Position numbers and translations under genes: made by a program. The notes under the pieces were generated by a model that worked only from the letters and a program-made list of their open reading frames with translations, did no database searches and was not told the origin of the DNA. A stretch of DNA of 64,000 nucleotides from positions 1 through 64,000 of the forward strand of contig CAZVNZ010000016.1 of the NCBI GenBank assembly GCA_964628515.1, in the 5' to 3' direction. The DNA is from CAZVNZ01 sp964628515 (GTDB lineage Bacteria; Bacillota; Clostridia; Christensenellales; Christensenellaceae). Of the stretch, positions 53,005 to 62,305 are shown piece by piece. Each line of letters begins with the position of its first letter. Position 1 is the first letter of the stretch.

Positions 53005-53044
53005 CAAAAGTGCCGTATAAAATTACATATGGCACTTTTGTCAA
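53005..53044 (+). terminator. Terminator after the decarboxylase operon
   Basis: CAAAAGTGCC (53005-53014) pairs with GGCACTTTTG (53031-53040), extended inward by three to four A-T/G-U pairs. The 165 bp up to the next gene hold a TGTATCATACA palindrome (53047-53057) and a possible promoter TTGACT-17-TAAATT (53093-53121). Confidence 0.75.
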
Positions 53045-53209
53045 TTATGTATCATACAATCGCACTTTTGTCTCGGTTTTAATATAATTAACTTGACTTT
53101 TATGTACATTAGTGATAAATTTAATTATATATTGAATAATAACAGAGGTATACTAAACAGAACAAATAAAACTTAATATTAAATACTAAATATAAAAGGG
53201 GATTGTTTT

Positions 53210-55006
53210 ATGTTTACTAAAAACAAAATTGGGGCTAGGCTTATTACCGTATTTTTAATTGTTATTGCAATGTTTGCGGCAACAATATTTTTTGCTATTG
53301 GTACAATGCAACGTTTAGCAAAAAATAGTCAGGAATTCTACGACATAGACTTCCAAAACGAAGTTGTATCTTGGGGAGCAAGAAGGGATATCAGATACCT
53401 TCAAGGTACTATATACAGAGCGCTTGTGTATTCGGATCCTGTTAAATTACAAGGCATTAAAGACGAAGCCGATAAAACGGCAAGTAGCTTGATGACTGCT
53501 TTAGATAAGCTAAAAATTACTTATGTTAATCCTGAAAGAATAGAAGAGCTTATACAAGTACAAGGAACTGCCGCACCCATCAGAAAACAAATAATGGAGC
53601 TTGCGGTTAACAACGAAAACGAAGAGGCACTAAAGATAATAGACGAGCAATATTTGCCTAAGTTAGATAAATTAATAGAAGGGTTAATAGAAGTAGGAGA
53701 CACGGCAAGTAAAAATGCAGAAGAATACTTGGTATCTTCTCAACAATCTGTAAAAGACTCTATAGTGTTTATAACACTAGTTGCCATTGGTTGTGCTATT
53801 GCAATTGTACTCCTATCCTTAAAGGTAACCAAGAGTATTACAGGGCCTCTGCAAAAGATTACAGACAGAATTAAGCTTTTGGCACAAGGAGATTTACACG
53901 CAGAAGTACCTAAAATTGTAAATAAAGACGAAACGGGAGAACTTGCAAACTCCACCGTAGAGTTTATAGAAAACATTAAGTTTATGATAGACGATATGGT
54001 GCATGTACTTGAGGAAATGTCTGCGGGTAACCTTACGGTTAAATCTTCGGACAGAAAATACAACGGAGATTTTCTGCCTCTGCAAGTTTCTGTAAACCAT
54101 ATACTAAAATCCTTAAACGATACCCTACTAAGAATATACACAGCATCTGCCCAAGTTACAGGCGGTGCGGAGCAGGTATCCCAAGGCTCTCAAAGCTTAG
54201 CTCAGGGCACAACACAGCAAGCAAGCGCAATACAGGAGTTGTCTGCATCTATTACAACAATCTCCGACCAAATAAAGGCAAATGCCAAAAACTCTGTGCA
54301 AGCGGCGGAAGTATCTAAGAAATCTACCGAGTTTGTACTGGAAAGCAACCAACAAATGAAGATGCTAATGGGTGCTATGAACGACATTAGCAGTAAATCC
54401 AGCGAAATAAGCAAGATTATTAAAACTATCGAAGATATTGCTTTCCAAACTAATATACTTGCACTAAATGCGGCGGTAGAAGCTGCAAGAGCAGGAGAGG
54501 CAGGTAAAGGCTTTGCGGTTGTTGCCGACGAAGTGCGAAACCTTGCAAGTAAATCCGCAGAGGCGGCTAAAAATACTACGGCATTAATAGAGAGCTCTCT
54601 GCAAGCAATCAATAACGGTACGGATTTAGCGGATAAAACGGCTACATCTCTAAACGAAATTGTAGAAGGCGCAAACGAAACCACCAAACTTATTGGCAGT
54701 GTAACGGATGCCTCTAACGAGCAAGCGGAGTCTATAACTCAAATAACCACGGGTATAGACCAAATAGCTGTTGTAATACAAACAAACAGTGCAACAAGCG
54801 AAGAAAGTGCGGCAGCAAGCGAGGAATTATCCTCTCAAGCTAACCTAATGAAGAATTTAATAAATAAATTTAAGCTAAATGGTGAGGGACAGGACGACAG
54901 CAATAATAATAGTAGTTACCACAGCAGTAATTACGACAATAGTATGGAATATACTAACGACGACAGTATAGAATTACCCCCCGACGACTATTCCGATAAA
55001 TACTAA
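53210..55006 (+). CDS. Methyl-accepting chemotaxis protein
   Basis: This is a 598-residue transmembrane chemoreceptor. TM1 is ~11-31, followed by an extracellular four-helix-bundle sensor (~35-185), TM2 (~187-208) and two consecutive HAMP-like linkers (~208-262 and ~268-315). The signalling coiled coil has the invariant tip IEDIAFQTNILALNAAVEAARAGEAGKGFAVVA (split across ~415-447). The last ~45 residues are an Asn/Ser/Asp-rich acidic tail, with no CheR-binding pentapeptide recognised. AAAGGGG precedes the ATG. The ligand is unknown. Confidence 0.95.
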   Translation: MFTKNKIGARLITVFLIVIAMFAATIFFAIGTMQRLAKNSQEFYDIDFQNEVVSWGARRDIRYLQGTIYRALVYSDPVKLQGIKDEADKTASSLMTALDKLKITYVNPERIEELIQVQGTAAPIRKQIMELAVNNENEEALKIIDEQYLPKLDKLIEGLIEVGDTASKNAEEYLVSSQQSVKDSIVFITLVAIGCAIAIVLLSLKVTKSITGPLQKITDRIKLLAQGDLHAEVPKIVNKDETGELANSTVEFIENIKFMIDDMVHVLEEMSAGNLTVKSSDRKYNGDFLPLQVSVNHILKSLNDTLLRIYTASAQVTGGAEQVSQGSQSLAQGTTQQASAIQELSASITTISDQIKANAKNSVQAAEVSKKSTEFVLESNQQMKMLMGAMNDISSKSSEISKIIKTIEDIAFQTNILALNAAVEAARAGEAGKGFAVVADEVRNLASKSAEAAKNTTALIESSLQAINNGTDLADKTATSLNEIVEGANETTKLIGSVTDASNEQAESITQITTGIDQIAVVIQTNSATSEESAAASEELSSQANLMKNLINKFKLNGEGQDDSNNNSSYHSSNYDNSMEYTNDDSIELPPDDYSDKY

Positions 55007-55025
55007 GTATTTCAAATGTTGGTTT

Positions 55026-55060
55026 ACAAAGAGCGTGAGGTAATCTTGCGCTTTTTGTTT
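55026..55060 (+). terminator. Terminator after chemoreceptor gene
   Basis: ACAAAGAGCG (55026-55035) pairs with CGCTTTTTGT (55049-55058) with a mismatch/G-U near the base. The T-run lies in the 3' arm. Confidence 0.65.
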
Positions 55061-55144
55061 ATGACTAACAGTACCAAATTGTTAAAAGGTAAGCAGTAAG
55101 CACAAATACTAAGGGAGTATACTCCAAAAAAATGGGGAAAGAAA

Positions 55145-56863
55145 GTGCATAATAAAAAACTGTCTTACACACACAACATACCTATAATGGAAAGAGAGGT
55201 ATCTTTAGATAGAGAGACACCTTTAATTAGAAACCGTAAGCCTGATTATTTTGCGGATTTTGAGCTAAACTTTAAAGAGGACGGGGTTTACTTTAATACA
55301 GAAGGCTCACTTAAAAGCGGTAAAGTATTAGACACCGTAAACCTGTATAAACTTATAGAGCGAAAAAAACTGTATGGTGTAGATATAGATCCGATTTCTT
55401 TAGCTTTTGCCAATATGGAGGCAAAAGAGGTTCTAATTGCACCGCCACAAGAAGAAATAATACTAAACGAAGAGGTTGTAATAGAAGTAAGTAAGGATAA
55501 AATGGAGGCTTATATAGAGCTTTTGCCGGCAGAAAGCAAAGGGGAAGTGCTGACTTACGAAGGGGTAGTTAAATTCGTAGCGGACGCCGGCATAGTATAC
55601 AACACAAATTACGACCTTATTTCCGAGCTGTATAACAATCAAATTTACTATAAAAAAAGGCTGATTTCTAAAGGTATAAAAGCGGTAAACGGAATAGATG
55701 GAGAGCTTATTTTTCATTTTGATAAGTGTCAGGAAAAAACCTTTAGTGTGGAATACACCAAAGAGGGTAAAATAGATTTTAAAGAAATTAACAAAATTAT
55801 TAATGTAGAAGAAAACCAGGTTTTAATAGAAAGAAAATTAGCCACCTTAGGCAAGGACGGCTATAATGTTTTTGGGGAAACACTAATTGCAAAAAACGGC
55901 AAAGATGTACTAATGCCCAAAGGCAAAAACATAGTATACAGCGAAGACAGATGCACAATGTACGCAAAAGTAACCGGGGGAGTTACATACAGGCAGGGCA
56001 TAGTTACCGTAACACCCATAATAGTTATCCAAGGGGATGTGGATTTAACGGTAGGCAATATCGATTTTATCGGAGATATTGTTATAAGAGGAAGTGTAAA
56101 ATCCGGTTTTGTGCTAAAATCCGGGGGTAATATTACCGTTATGGGCGTGGTTGAAAACGCAAGGTTAGAAAGCAAGGGCGATATTATTCTGGCAATGGGT
56201 ATACAAGGGTTAGACAGCGGTGTACTTGTGGCACAAGGCGGTGTAATATCTAAATATATTCAAAGAGCAACGGTAATTTCTCACGATAAAATATGTGCGG
56301 AATATATTATGCACAGCAATTTAATGTGCGAAGGGGTTGTGGAGGTTTTACATAAAGACGGGGCTATAATGGGTGGTAAAACTCGAGCCAAAAAAAGCGT
56401 TGTCAGTAGGTCTTTAGGGGGAGTTTCCCACGTACCCACATATGTAGAAATCGGCATTTCTCCTTTTAAAAGAGAAAGATACGACGCATTAGTGGCACAG
56501 CTTTTAAAAATTCAGGAGAATATCTCACGAATGGAGCTTGCCCTTAACGCCACCAAAGGCAGTTTAAACAAAACAGAAAATACAGACGCACGATTTAACA
56601 TCACCATAAAACTTTTAGAGCTTAAAAGGGAAAACGAGGAGTTGCTTGTGGAATTTAAAGAGCTTGCACAAGAAATGCTAAGTGCAAACAGCGGTAATAT
56701 TCATGTGCTTGGCAAAGTACATCCGGGGGTACGTATAGCAATAGGTACTCAAAGCAAAACCATAACAGCACCAAACGCAATGATAACTTATAATGTAGAC
56801 GAAAGCAAAATTGTGGATGCAGCCTGTAAATTCGATTATGTAAAAAGTCAGCTTAGTATTTAA
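55145..56863 (+). CDS. FapA-family (DUF342) protein
   Basis: This 572-residue cytoplasmic protein of the FapA/DUF342 family has an N-terminal FapA domain (~60-260, with the LATLGKDGYNVFGETL and PKGKNI segments), a beta-helix (~285-410; VDLTVGNIDFIGDIVIRGSV, GGNITVMGVV) and a C-terminal coiled coil (~450-510). A FapA homologue influences flagellar or cell-surface regulation in some bacteria; its biochemistry is not established. The start is GTG at 55145 behind GGGGAAAG; an ATG further in is possible. It is followed 16 bp later by a GGDEF-EAL-type protein, so the pair probably acts together. Confidence 0.88.
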   Translation: MHNKKLSYTHNIPIMEREVSLDRETPLIRNRKPDYFADFELNFKEDGVYFNTEGSLKSGKVLDTVNLYKLIERKKLYGVDIDPISLAFANMEAKEVLIAPPQEEIILNEEVVIEVSKDKMEAYIELLPAESKGEVLTYEGVVKFVADAGIVYNTNYDLISELYNNQIYYKKRLISKGIKAVNGIDGELIFHFDKCQEKTFSVEYTKEGKIDFKEINKIINVEENQVLIERKLATLGKDGYNVFGETLIAKNGKDVLMPKGKNIVYSEDRCTMYAKVTGGVTYRQGIVTVTPIIVIQGDVDLTVGNIDFIGDIVIRGSVKSGFVLKSGGNITVMGVVENARLESKGDIILAMGIQGLDSGVLVAQGGVISKYIQRATVISHDKICAEYIMHSNLMCEGVVEVLHKDGAIMGGKTRAKKSVVSRSLGGVSHVPTYVEIGISPFKRERYDALVAQLLKIQENISRMELALNATKGSLNKTENTDARFNITIKLLELKRENEELLVEFKELAQEMLSANSGNIHVLGKVHPGVRIAIGTQSKTITAPNAMITYNVDESKIVDAACKFDYVKSQLSI

Positions 56864-56879
56864 GAAAAGAGGAGCAAGT

Positions 56880-58508
56880 ATGAACGAACAGCTAAATATA
56901 CTACAAGAAAAATTTAATGCGGTTACCCAAAACTTTGAAATATGTTTTTTGGAGTACGAAATTAAAAGCAAAAAAATATTAAACGCAAATAATACAGAGA
57001 TATTTTTTTCTTGTGCAGACAGCAAAGCGGATAGCTTAAATGTACACCTTTTAGATAAAACTATGCTTAATACTATGATAAAGAGCATTGCAGAGGGCAA
57101 GGGGGACACAAAAGGGGAGTTACGTCTGCTAAAAAACGGCAACACAAAGTACGACTGGTACGAGGTGAGTTTTTCTGCTTTAAGCAGTACGAATAACGAA
57201 ATTTGCCTTATGCAAATAATACCTTTAGAGTACACGGAAAAACTGACGGGTGCGCTAAAAGAGGATAAGTTTAACCAATTTATACTGCAAAACCTGCAAA
57301 AAACAAATTATGTATACATAACATTGGAAGTGTTTAATTTTATAGTATTTAAAGAGATTTTTGGCACGGAAATAACGGATAGTCTACTTAAAAGCATAGT
57401 ACAAACCATAGAAAAAAGCTTACAAGAGAAGGAAATGGTTGCAAATTGCGGAAACGGCTATTTTTCCCTATATTTTAACCATGATGATGCAGAAACCACC
57501 CAAAAGCGCCTGTATAAAATTATAGACGAAATACAAGCCAATTTTCGCATAAACTACGACGAAAGCTACGACTTACTACTGTATGCAGGAGCGGTAGTTA
57601 CGGAAGAATCGGACAAAACCATGCAAACAATCAAAGATAAATGCAATATTGCCTTAAAAACAGCAAAAACAAGCTCGGTAAGTAAATTTGTATTATTCGA
57701 CGATAGTATGGTTCAGCATTTAGAAAAGGAAAAAATACTGACGGCGGAGCTTGAAAACGCCCTTAAAAGCAAGGATTTTGCAATGTATCTGCAACCGATT
57801 TTTAATGTAGAAACAGGCAGAGTAGTAGGTGCGGAAGCCCTTGCCAGATGGAATAACAAAGAAGGGGCAGAGCAAATTACCCCAAGAGATTTCTTTCCCA
57901 TTATAGAAAGCAGGCAATGGGGCATGTTGCTTGATAAAATCATATTTGAAAACGCTTGCAATCAAATTGTGGAGTGGGAAAAACAAGGGTACAAGCCTGT
58001 GGGCATTTCCGTTAATTTTTGCGAGCTTAATATTAAAAATATTACTTTTGTGGAAGAACTTAAAGAAATTACGGACAAATACGGTGTAAACCCCAAATAT
58101 TTGGAAATAGAGTTTAGAGAGTCGGTAGTATTTAAAAATAAGGCTGTACTTTGCACAATCTTAGAAAAACTGCATAAATACGGGTTTTCTCTAGCAATAG
58201 ACAATTTTGGCACAGGGTATTCCACCCTTGCGCTTTTAAGAAATATGCCGGTGGATATAATTAAAATAGACAGCTCTCTTTTAAACGACAGCACGGATAT
58301 TGGCAGAACAGAGCTTATACTAAAAAGCATTGTGGATATGTCAAAAGGGCTAAATATTTTAACGGTGGCACAAAGTGTAGAGAGGGTAGAGGACGCAATA
58401 CTCTTAGAAAACATTAAGTGCGATTGTGTGCAGGGCAATTTTTACACAAAACCCATACCCCCTGTAATGTTTGACGAGTTTTTGTATACTTGTGATGATG
58501 ATGAATAA
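56880..58508 (+). CDS. Degenerate GGDEF-EAL protein (probable c-di-GMP receptor or pseudo-enzyme)
   Basis: This 542-residue protein has an N-terminal PAS-like region (~1-115), a GGDEF-like domain (~120-280) and an EAL domain (~285-535). The diguanylate cyclase motif reads GNGYF (191-195) instead of GGDEF, so synthesis is unlikely. In the EAL domain Glu319 (EAL), Asn379, Glu411, Asp441, Lys462 and Gln518 are kept. The DDFG motif is DNFG (Asn442) and the EGVE motif is QSVE (Gln498), two catalytic-site changes that argue against phosphodiesterase activity. No TM segment is seen. AGAGGAG precedes the ATG. Confidence 0.9.
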   Translation: MNEQLNILQEKFNAVTQNFEICFLEYEIKSKKILNANNTEIFFSCADSKADSLNVHLLDKTMLNTMIKSIAEGKGDTKGELRLLKNGNTKYDWYEVSFSALSSTNNEICLMQIIPLEYTEKLTGALKEDKFNQFILQNLQKTNYVYITLEVFNFIVFKEIFGTEITDSLLKSIVQTIEKSLQEKEMVANCGNGYFSLYFNHDDAETTQKRLYKIIDEIQANFRINYDESYDLLLYAGAVVTEESDKTMQTIKDKCNIALKTAKTSSVSKFVLFDDSMVQHLEKEKILTAELENALKSKDFAMYLQPIFNVETGRVVGAEALARWNNKEGAEQITPRDFFPIIESRQWGMLLDKIIFENACNQIVEWEKQGYKPVGISVNFCELNIKNITFVEELKEITDKYGVNPKYLEIEFRESVVFKNKAVLCTILEKLHKYGFSLAIDNFGTGYSTLALLRNMPVDIIKIDSSLLNDSTDIGRTELILKSIVDMSKGLNILTVAQSVERVEDAILLENIKCDCVQGNFYTKPIPPVMFDEFLYTCDDDE

Positions 58509-58518
58509 CCACCGCTAT

Positions 58519-59685
58519 TTAAACTAAAATTAGTTTTTGGGTGTAGTCGGTTGCGCTATCTTTGTTAGTCAGTGTAGCGTATATATCCGAGGCAAGTATA
58601 TCGTAATTTAGCAGTGGGCTATGTATAAACTCGCTGCTTTTTGTTATTATAGGCAGGTTTGCCTTTTTTGTAATTTCAGCAACAACTTCTTTTGCACTTT
58701 TTTTAAAACCAAGTACCCTTGCATATTTGGGGTAGTCGTCAATGCTTTGCATCTTTGCTTTTGTAACATCAAATAAAATGTAGAGCATAATACGCTTTAT
58801 TTTTGTAAAAGAATACCGCTTGCTTTTAATGCCGGCAATAAGATCGTCATAATTTTTTGCGGTTTTTGCGCTTTTAATTATTTTATGCTCAAGCCCTTCG
58901 CACACATCATAAATACCATTAATGTATTCGGCGGTACTAATGCGTATTTTATAAAGCACGTAGGGAAAGAGGGCATCACAAAAAACAGGAGAAAAAGCAT
59001 AGTCCTCCTGTATTTCTTTTGGAATGTTGTTTAGCACATCCTTTGTAATTTGGTTTTGTGCCATTGCATTTCTTATGGCAGAAGCGCTGGACATTGTGGG
59101 GTACAGGGTGTTGTCATTAAATGCACCTCCCCATCTTTTAACGCCAACCGGCTTAATTTTACTGTTTAGGCTGTAAATTGCCTTTAAATATTCTATGGCA
59201 AGTATATTGTTTGGCGTAAAAAGGGAGTTTTGTATGCCAAGTATTTTGCTTATGGTTTGCTCGTAGGCGGTTTTATAGCTTAGCCCTGCATCAATATTTT
59301 TAGCAAAAGTTACTTTAAAGGAAGCATCTTCGCTATATTTAGCAATTTGCTCCAAATTAGAAATATTGTCCGCCTCGCACCCAAAAGATAGATAATCCAC
59401 GCAGTTTAGAGAATTAAACAAACTAACGCCACCCAATGCAAAATATTTTGCGCTTTGTACCGCATGCAGAAATGGTAGCTCCAAAACCACGTCCGCACCG
59501 CATTTTAACGCCATTTTTGCCCTGTCCCATTTATTTGTAACGGCAACATCTCCCCTTTGGGTAAAATTACCGCTAATAGCACAAATAATATAATTTGTGT
59601 TTGTTTTTTCTCTCGTTTGTTCCATATGGTACCTATGCCCTAAGTGCATAGGATTATATTCTGCAATAATTCCTGTAATTTTCAT
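58519..59685 (-). CDS. tmcAL: tRNA(Met) cytidine acetate ligase TmcAL
   Basis: This 388-residue enzyme acetylates C34 of elongator tRNA(Met) using acetate and ATP. It has the nucleotidyltransferase motif GIIAEYNPMHLGHRYH (HxGH at 14-17), AISGNFTQRGDVAV and ELPFLHAVQSAKYFALGG, as in the YlbM/TmcAL family. The ATG at 59685 is chosen for the AAAGG 7 bp upstream. It is divergent from pta and convergent, by 10 bp, with the GGDEF-EAL gene. The acetate it needs is the product of the neighbouring Pta-AckA route. Confidence 0.94.
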   Translation of the reverse strand: MKITGIIAEYNPMHLGHRYHMEQTREKTNTNYIICAISGNFTQRGDVAVTNKWDRAKMALKCGADVVLELPFLHAVQSAKYFALGGVSLFNSLNCVDYLSFGCEADNISNLEQIAKYSEDASFKVTFAKNIDAGLSYKTAYEQTISKILGIQNSLFTPNNILAIEYLKAIYSLNSKIKPVGVKRWGGAFNDNTLYPTMSSASAIRNAMAQNQITKDVLNNIPKEIQEDYAFSPVFCDALFPYVLYKIRISTAEYINGIYDVCEGLEHKIIKSAKTAKNYDDLIAGIKSKRYSFTKIKRIMLYILFDVTKAKMQSIDDYPKYARVLGFKKSAKEVVAEITKKANLPIITKSSEFIHSPLLNYDILASDIYATLTNKDSATDYTQKLILV

Positions 59686-59695
59686 AAAAATACCT

Positions 59696-59723
59696 TTGCA
59701 ATTTTCAAACATTACTATATAAT
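59696..59723 (+). promoter_or_regulatory. Promoter of pta-ackA
   Basis: TTGCAA (59696-59701), 16 bp and TATAAT (59718-59723) face pta. The flanking sequence is a long AT alternation. Confidence 0.6.
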
Positions 59724-59775
59724 ATTATATATATAATTATATCAGAAAAAATATATTTTTGCGAGGTAAAGAAAA

Positions 59776-60771
59776 ATGGGATTAATGGACTCAATTAAGG
59801 CAAGTGCAAAAGCTAACCCTAAGCGCATTGTGCTACCCGAAGGCAGTGAGCCACGCACCATAAAAGCGGCGGCGGTTATTGCAAAGGAGCAAATTGCAAA
59901 GGTTGTACTTGTGGGAAATGAGGAAGAAATTAAAAAGGCAAACACAGAAAATGTGGATTTATCAGGTGTGGATATTATAGATCCTGAAAAATCTTCTAAA
60001 TTCGAGGAATATGTAAATGCTTTTTACGAAATGCGAAAGGCAAAAGGCGTAACATTAGAGCAAGCTAAGGATACCGTAAAAAACACCCTATACTACGCAG
60101 TAATGATGATAAAAATGGGGGATGCGGACGGTATGGTTGCAGGTGCAATAAATTCCACAGGCAACACCTTAAGACCGGCTTTGCAAATAATTAAAACTGC
60201 ACCCGGTGTTTCCATAGTTTCAAGCTCTTTTATTATGGAGCTAAAAACCAAAGATTACGGACAGGACGGTATTATGATTTTTGCGGACTGCGCAATAAAC
60301 ATTAACCCAACTGCCGAAGAGCTTGCATCCATTGCAATAGCCTCCGCTCAAACGGCAAAAGGGCTTGCAGGCATAACTCCAAAGGTTGCAATGCTTTCCT
60401 TCTCTACTAAAAACAGTGCAAAACACGAATTGGTAGACAAGGTTATACAAGCAACGGAAATCGTTAAGAAAACCGCTCCCGAAATCGAGGTGGACGGAGA
60501 GTTACAAGCGGATGCCGCATTAGTTGCATCGGTAGGGCAGTTAAAATCTCCGGGCAGTACAGTTGCAGGCAGTGCAAACGTACTTGTTTTCCCCGATTTA
60601 CAAGCAGGCAACATCGGCTACAAATTGGTACAACGTTTGGCAGGCGCAGAGGCAATAGGCCCTGTATGTCAAGGTCTTGCACGTCCGGTAAACGATTTGT
60701 CCCGTGGTTGCAGTGTGGAAGATATTGTTAGTGTAGTTGCAATAACCGCAGTACAAGCACAATCTTTTTAA
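59776..60771 (+). CDS. pta: Phosphate acetyltransferase
   Basis: This 331-residue enzyme converts acetyl-CoA and phosphate to acetyl phosphate. It is the short, catalytic-domain-only form usual in Firmicutes (RIVLPEGSEPRTIKAA at the start; DADGMVAGAINSTGNTLRPALQI; ANVLVFPDLQAGNIGYKLVQR near the end). GCGAGG is upstream of the ATG. ackA follows 16 bp later, making the standard acetate/ATP-forming operon. Confidence 0.97.
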   Translation: MGLMDSIKASAKANPKRIVLPEGSEPRTIKAAAVIAKEQIAKVVLVGNEEEIKKANTENVDLSGVDIIDPEKSSKFEEYVNAFYEMRKAKGVTLEQAKDTVKNTLYYAVMMIKMGDADGMVAGAINSTGNTLRPALQIIKTAPGVSIVSSSFIMELKTKDYGQDGIMIFADCAININPTAEELASIAIASAQTAKGLAGITPKVAMLSFSTKNSAKHELVDKVIQATEIVKKTAPEIEVDGELQADAALVASVGQLKSPGSTVAGSANVLVFPDLQAGNIGYKLVQRLAGAEAIGPVCQGLARPVNDLSRGCSVEDIVSVVAITAVQAQSF

Positions 60772-60787
60772 TTAGAGGAGTATTGGT

Positions 60788-61990
60788 ATGATAAACATTT
60801 TAGTAATAAATGCAGGAAGCTCTTCCCTTAAATATCAACTTATAGATATGGAAAGCGAAAATGTAATTGCAAAAGGCCTAGTAGAAAGAATTGGCTTGGC
60901 TCATTCGGTTATAGTACACAAACCATCCGGCAAAGATAAAGTGGAAATAGAAATGGAGATGAAGGATCACAATGCGGCAATAGCAGCTGTTATGGATGCG
61001 CTTACTCATAAAGATCACGGTATAGTTTCCGATTTGTCCTCCATTAAGGCTGTTGGGCACAGAGTGGTACACGGTGGCGAAAAATTCAGCGGTTCTGTAA
61101 TAATTAAACCGGATGTTTTAGCGGCTATTAAAGAAAACGTAGAGCTTGCGCCCTTGCACAATCCGGCTAATTTAATGGGTATAGATGCTTGTGTTAAGCT
61201 AATGCCAAACGTGCCAAACGTTGCGGTATTTGATACAGCTTTCCACGCAAATATGCCTAAAAAAGCATTTTTATACGGACTACCCTACGAGGCATACACA
61301 GAAAACAGAGTCAGAAGATACGGTTTTCACGGCACATCTCACAAATATGTTTCCAATAAAATTGCAAAAGAATTAGGCAAAAGGGTAGAAGATTTAAAAA
61401 TCGTAACCTGCCATTTAGGCAACGGCTCTTCCATTGCCGCAGTAGACCGTGGAGTTTCTGTTGATACTTCTATGGGCTTTACCCCTCTTGAAGGGCTTGT
61501 AATGGGCACTCGTGCAGGAGATATGGATGCTGCAATAATCCCTTATTTAATGGATAAACTAAAGATGAGTGTAGAGGATGTTATAAGCTATCTCAATAAA
61601 AAATCCGGTGTAATGGGTATTTCCGGCATCTCCAGCGATTTTAGAGATTTAGAAGAAGCAACCAACAACGGCAACGAAAGGGCAGCAACCGCACTTGAAG
61701 TATTCAGTTACAGAGTTAAAAAATACATTGGTGCATATGCGGCGGCCATGGGCGGTTTAGATGTAGTAACCTTTGCAGGCGGTATCGGAGAAAACGACAA
61801 AATCGTTAGAAACGCAACCTGCGAAAATATGGAGTTTTTAGGAATTAAAATAGACAAAGCAGTAAACGATTCCACAAGAGGAGAGCTAAAAGAAATCTCC
61901 ACTAAAGATTCCAAAGTTAAGGTGTACATTGTACCCACAGACGAAGAGCTTACCATTGCTCAAGATACTTACGAGCTTTGCTGTAAATAA
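60788..61990 (+). CDS. ackA: Acetate kinase
   Basis: This 400-residue ASKHA-fold kinase makes acetate and ATP from acetyl phosphate. Signature segments are LVINAGSSSLKYQLID (residues 4-19), GHRVVHGGEKF, DTAFHANMPKKAFLYGLP, RRYGFHGTSHKYVS, HLGNGSSIAAV and FAGGIGENDK. Length is normal. It is co-transcribed with pta and ends before a strong terminator. Confidence 0.98.
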   Translation: MINILVINAGSSSLKYQLIDMESENVIAKGLVERIGLAHSVIVHKPSGKDKVEIEMEMKDHNAAIAAVMDALTHKDHGIVSDLSSIKAVGHRVVHGGEKFSGSVIIKPDVLAAIKENVELAPLHNPANLMGIDACVKLMPNVPNVAVFDTAFHANMPKKAFLYGLPYEAYTENRVRRYGFHGTSHKYVSNKIAKELGKRVEDLKIVTCHLGNGSSIAAVDRGVSVDTSMGFTPLEGLVMGTRAGDMDAAIIPYLMDKLKMSVEDVISYLNKKSGVMGISGISSDFRDLEEATNNGNERAATALEVFSYRVKKYIGAYAAAMGGLDVVTFAGGIGENDKIVRNATCENMEFLGIKIDKAVNDSTRGELKEISTKDSKVKVYIVPTDEELTIAQDTYELCCK

Positions 61991-62065
61991 AAAGCAAGAA
62001 AAAATTTAACATAAATAATAACAAACACATTTGAGGGTGGCACAATAAAATTATTTATAAATTTT

Positions 62066-62101
62066 AAAGGGCAACCTACAAAAAAGTAGGTTGCCTTTTT
62101 T
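62066..62101 (+). terminator. Terminator after ackA
   Basis: GGCAACCTAC (62070-62079) and GTAGGTTGCC (62086-62095) form a perfect stem, extended by AAA/TTT pairs and followed by T6. Within the 315-bp gap between ackA and the next gene, the only other element I see is the promoter at 62132-62160. Confidence 0.9.
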
Positions 62102-62131
62102 AAAATTATTTGAGAAAATGTGGATTTTTTC

Positions 62132-62160
62132 TTGATTTTTCTTGATTTTTTGTTTATACT
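62132..62160 (+). promoter_or_regulatory. Promoter of the second chemoreceptor gene
   Basis: TTGATT (62132-62137), a T-rich 17-bp spacer and TATACT (62155-62160). The resulting leader would be ~140 nt. No sigma-28-type element with correct spacing was found. Confidence 0.55.
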
Positions 62161-62305
62161 TTAAACATGCAAAATTAAAAAAATATAAACGGGGAAGGAT
62201 ATACGATTTAAATAAAATAATTGTAGTGATATATTTATTTTATTGCCATAGTATTTTTATGTTATTAAATCAATCATCAACCATCATTATTAGGAGGAAA
62301 TCATT

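Noticed and set aside
59700..59760. AT-alternating stretch as a replication-origin-like unwinding element
   Set aside because: It has no DnaA boxes or dnaA/dnaN neighbours. It is explained by the -10 regions between two divergent housekeeping genes.
62170..62230. Sigma-28-type promoter before the second chemoreceptor (TAAA ... CGATTT)
   Set aside because: The spacing between TAAA and CGAT is 14 bp instead of the 17 needed; the sigma-A-like promoter at 62132 is the better candidate.
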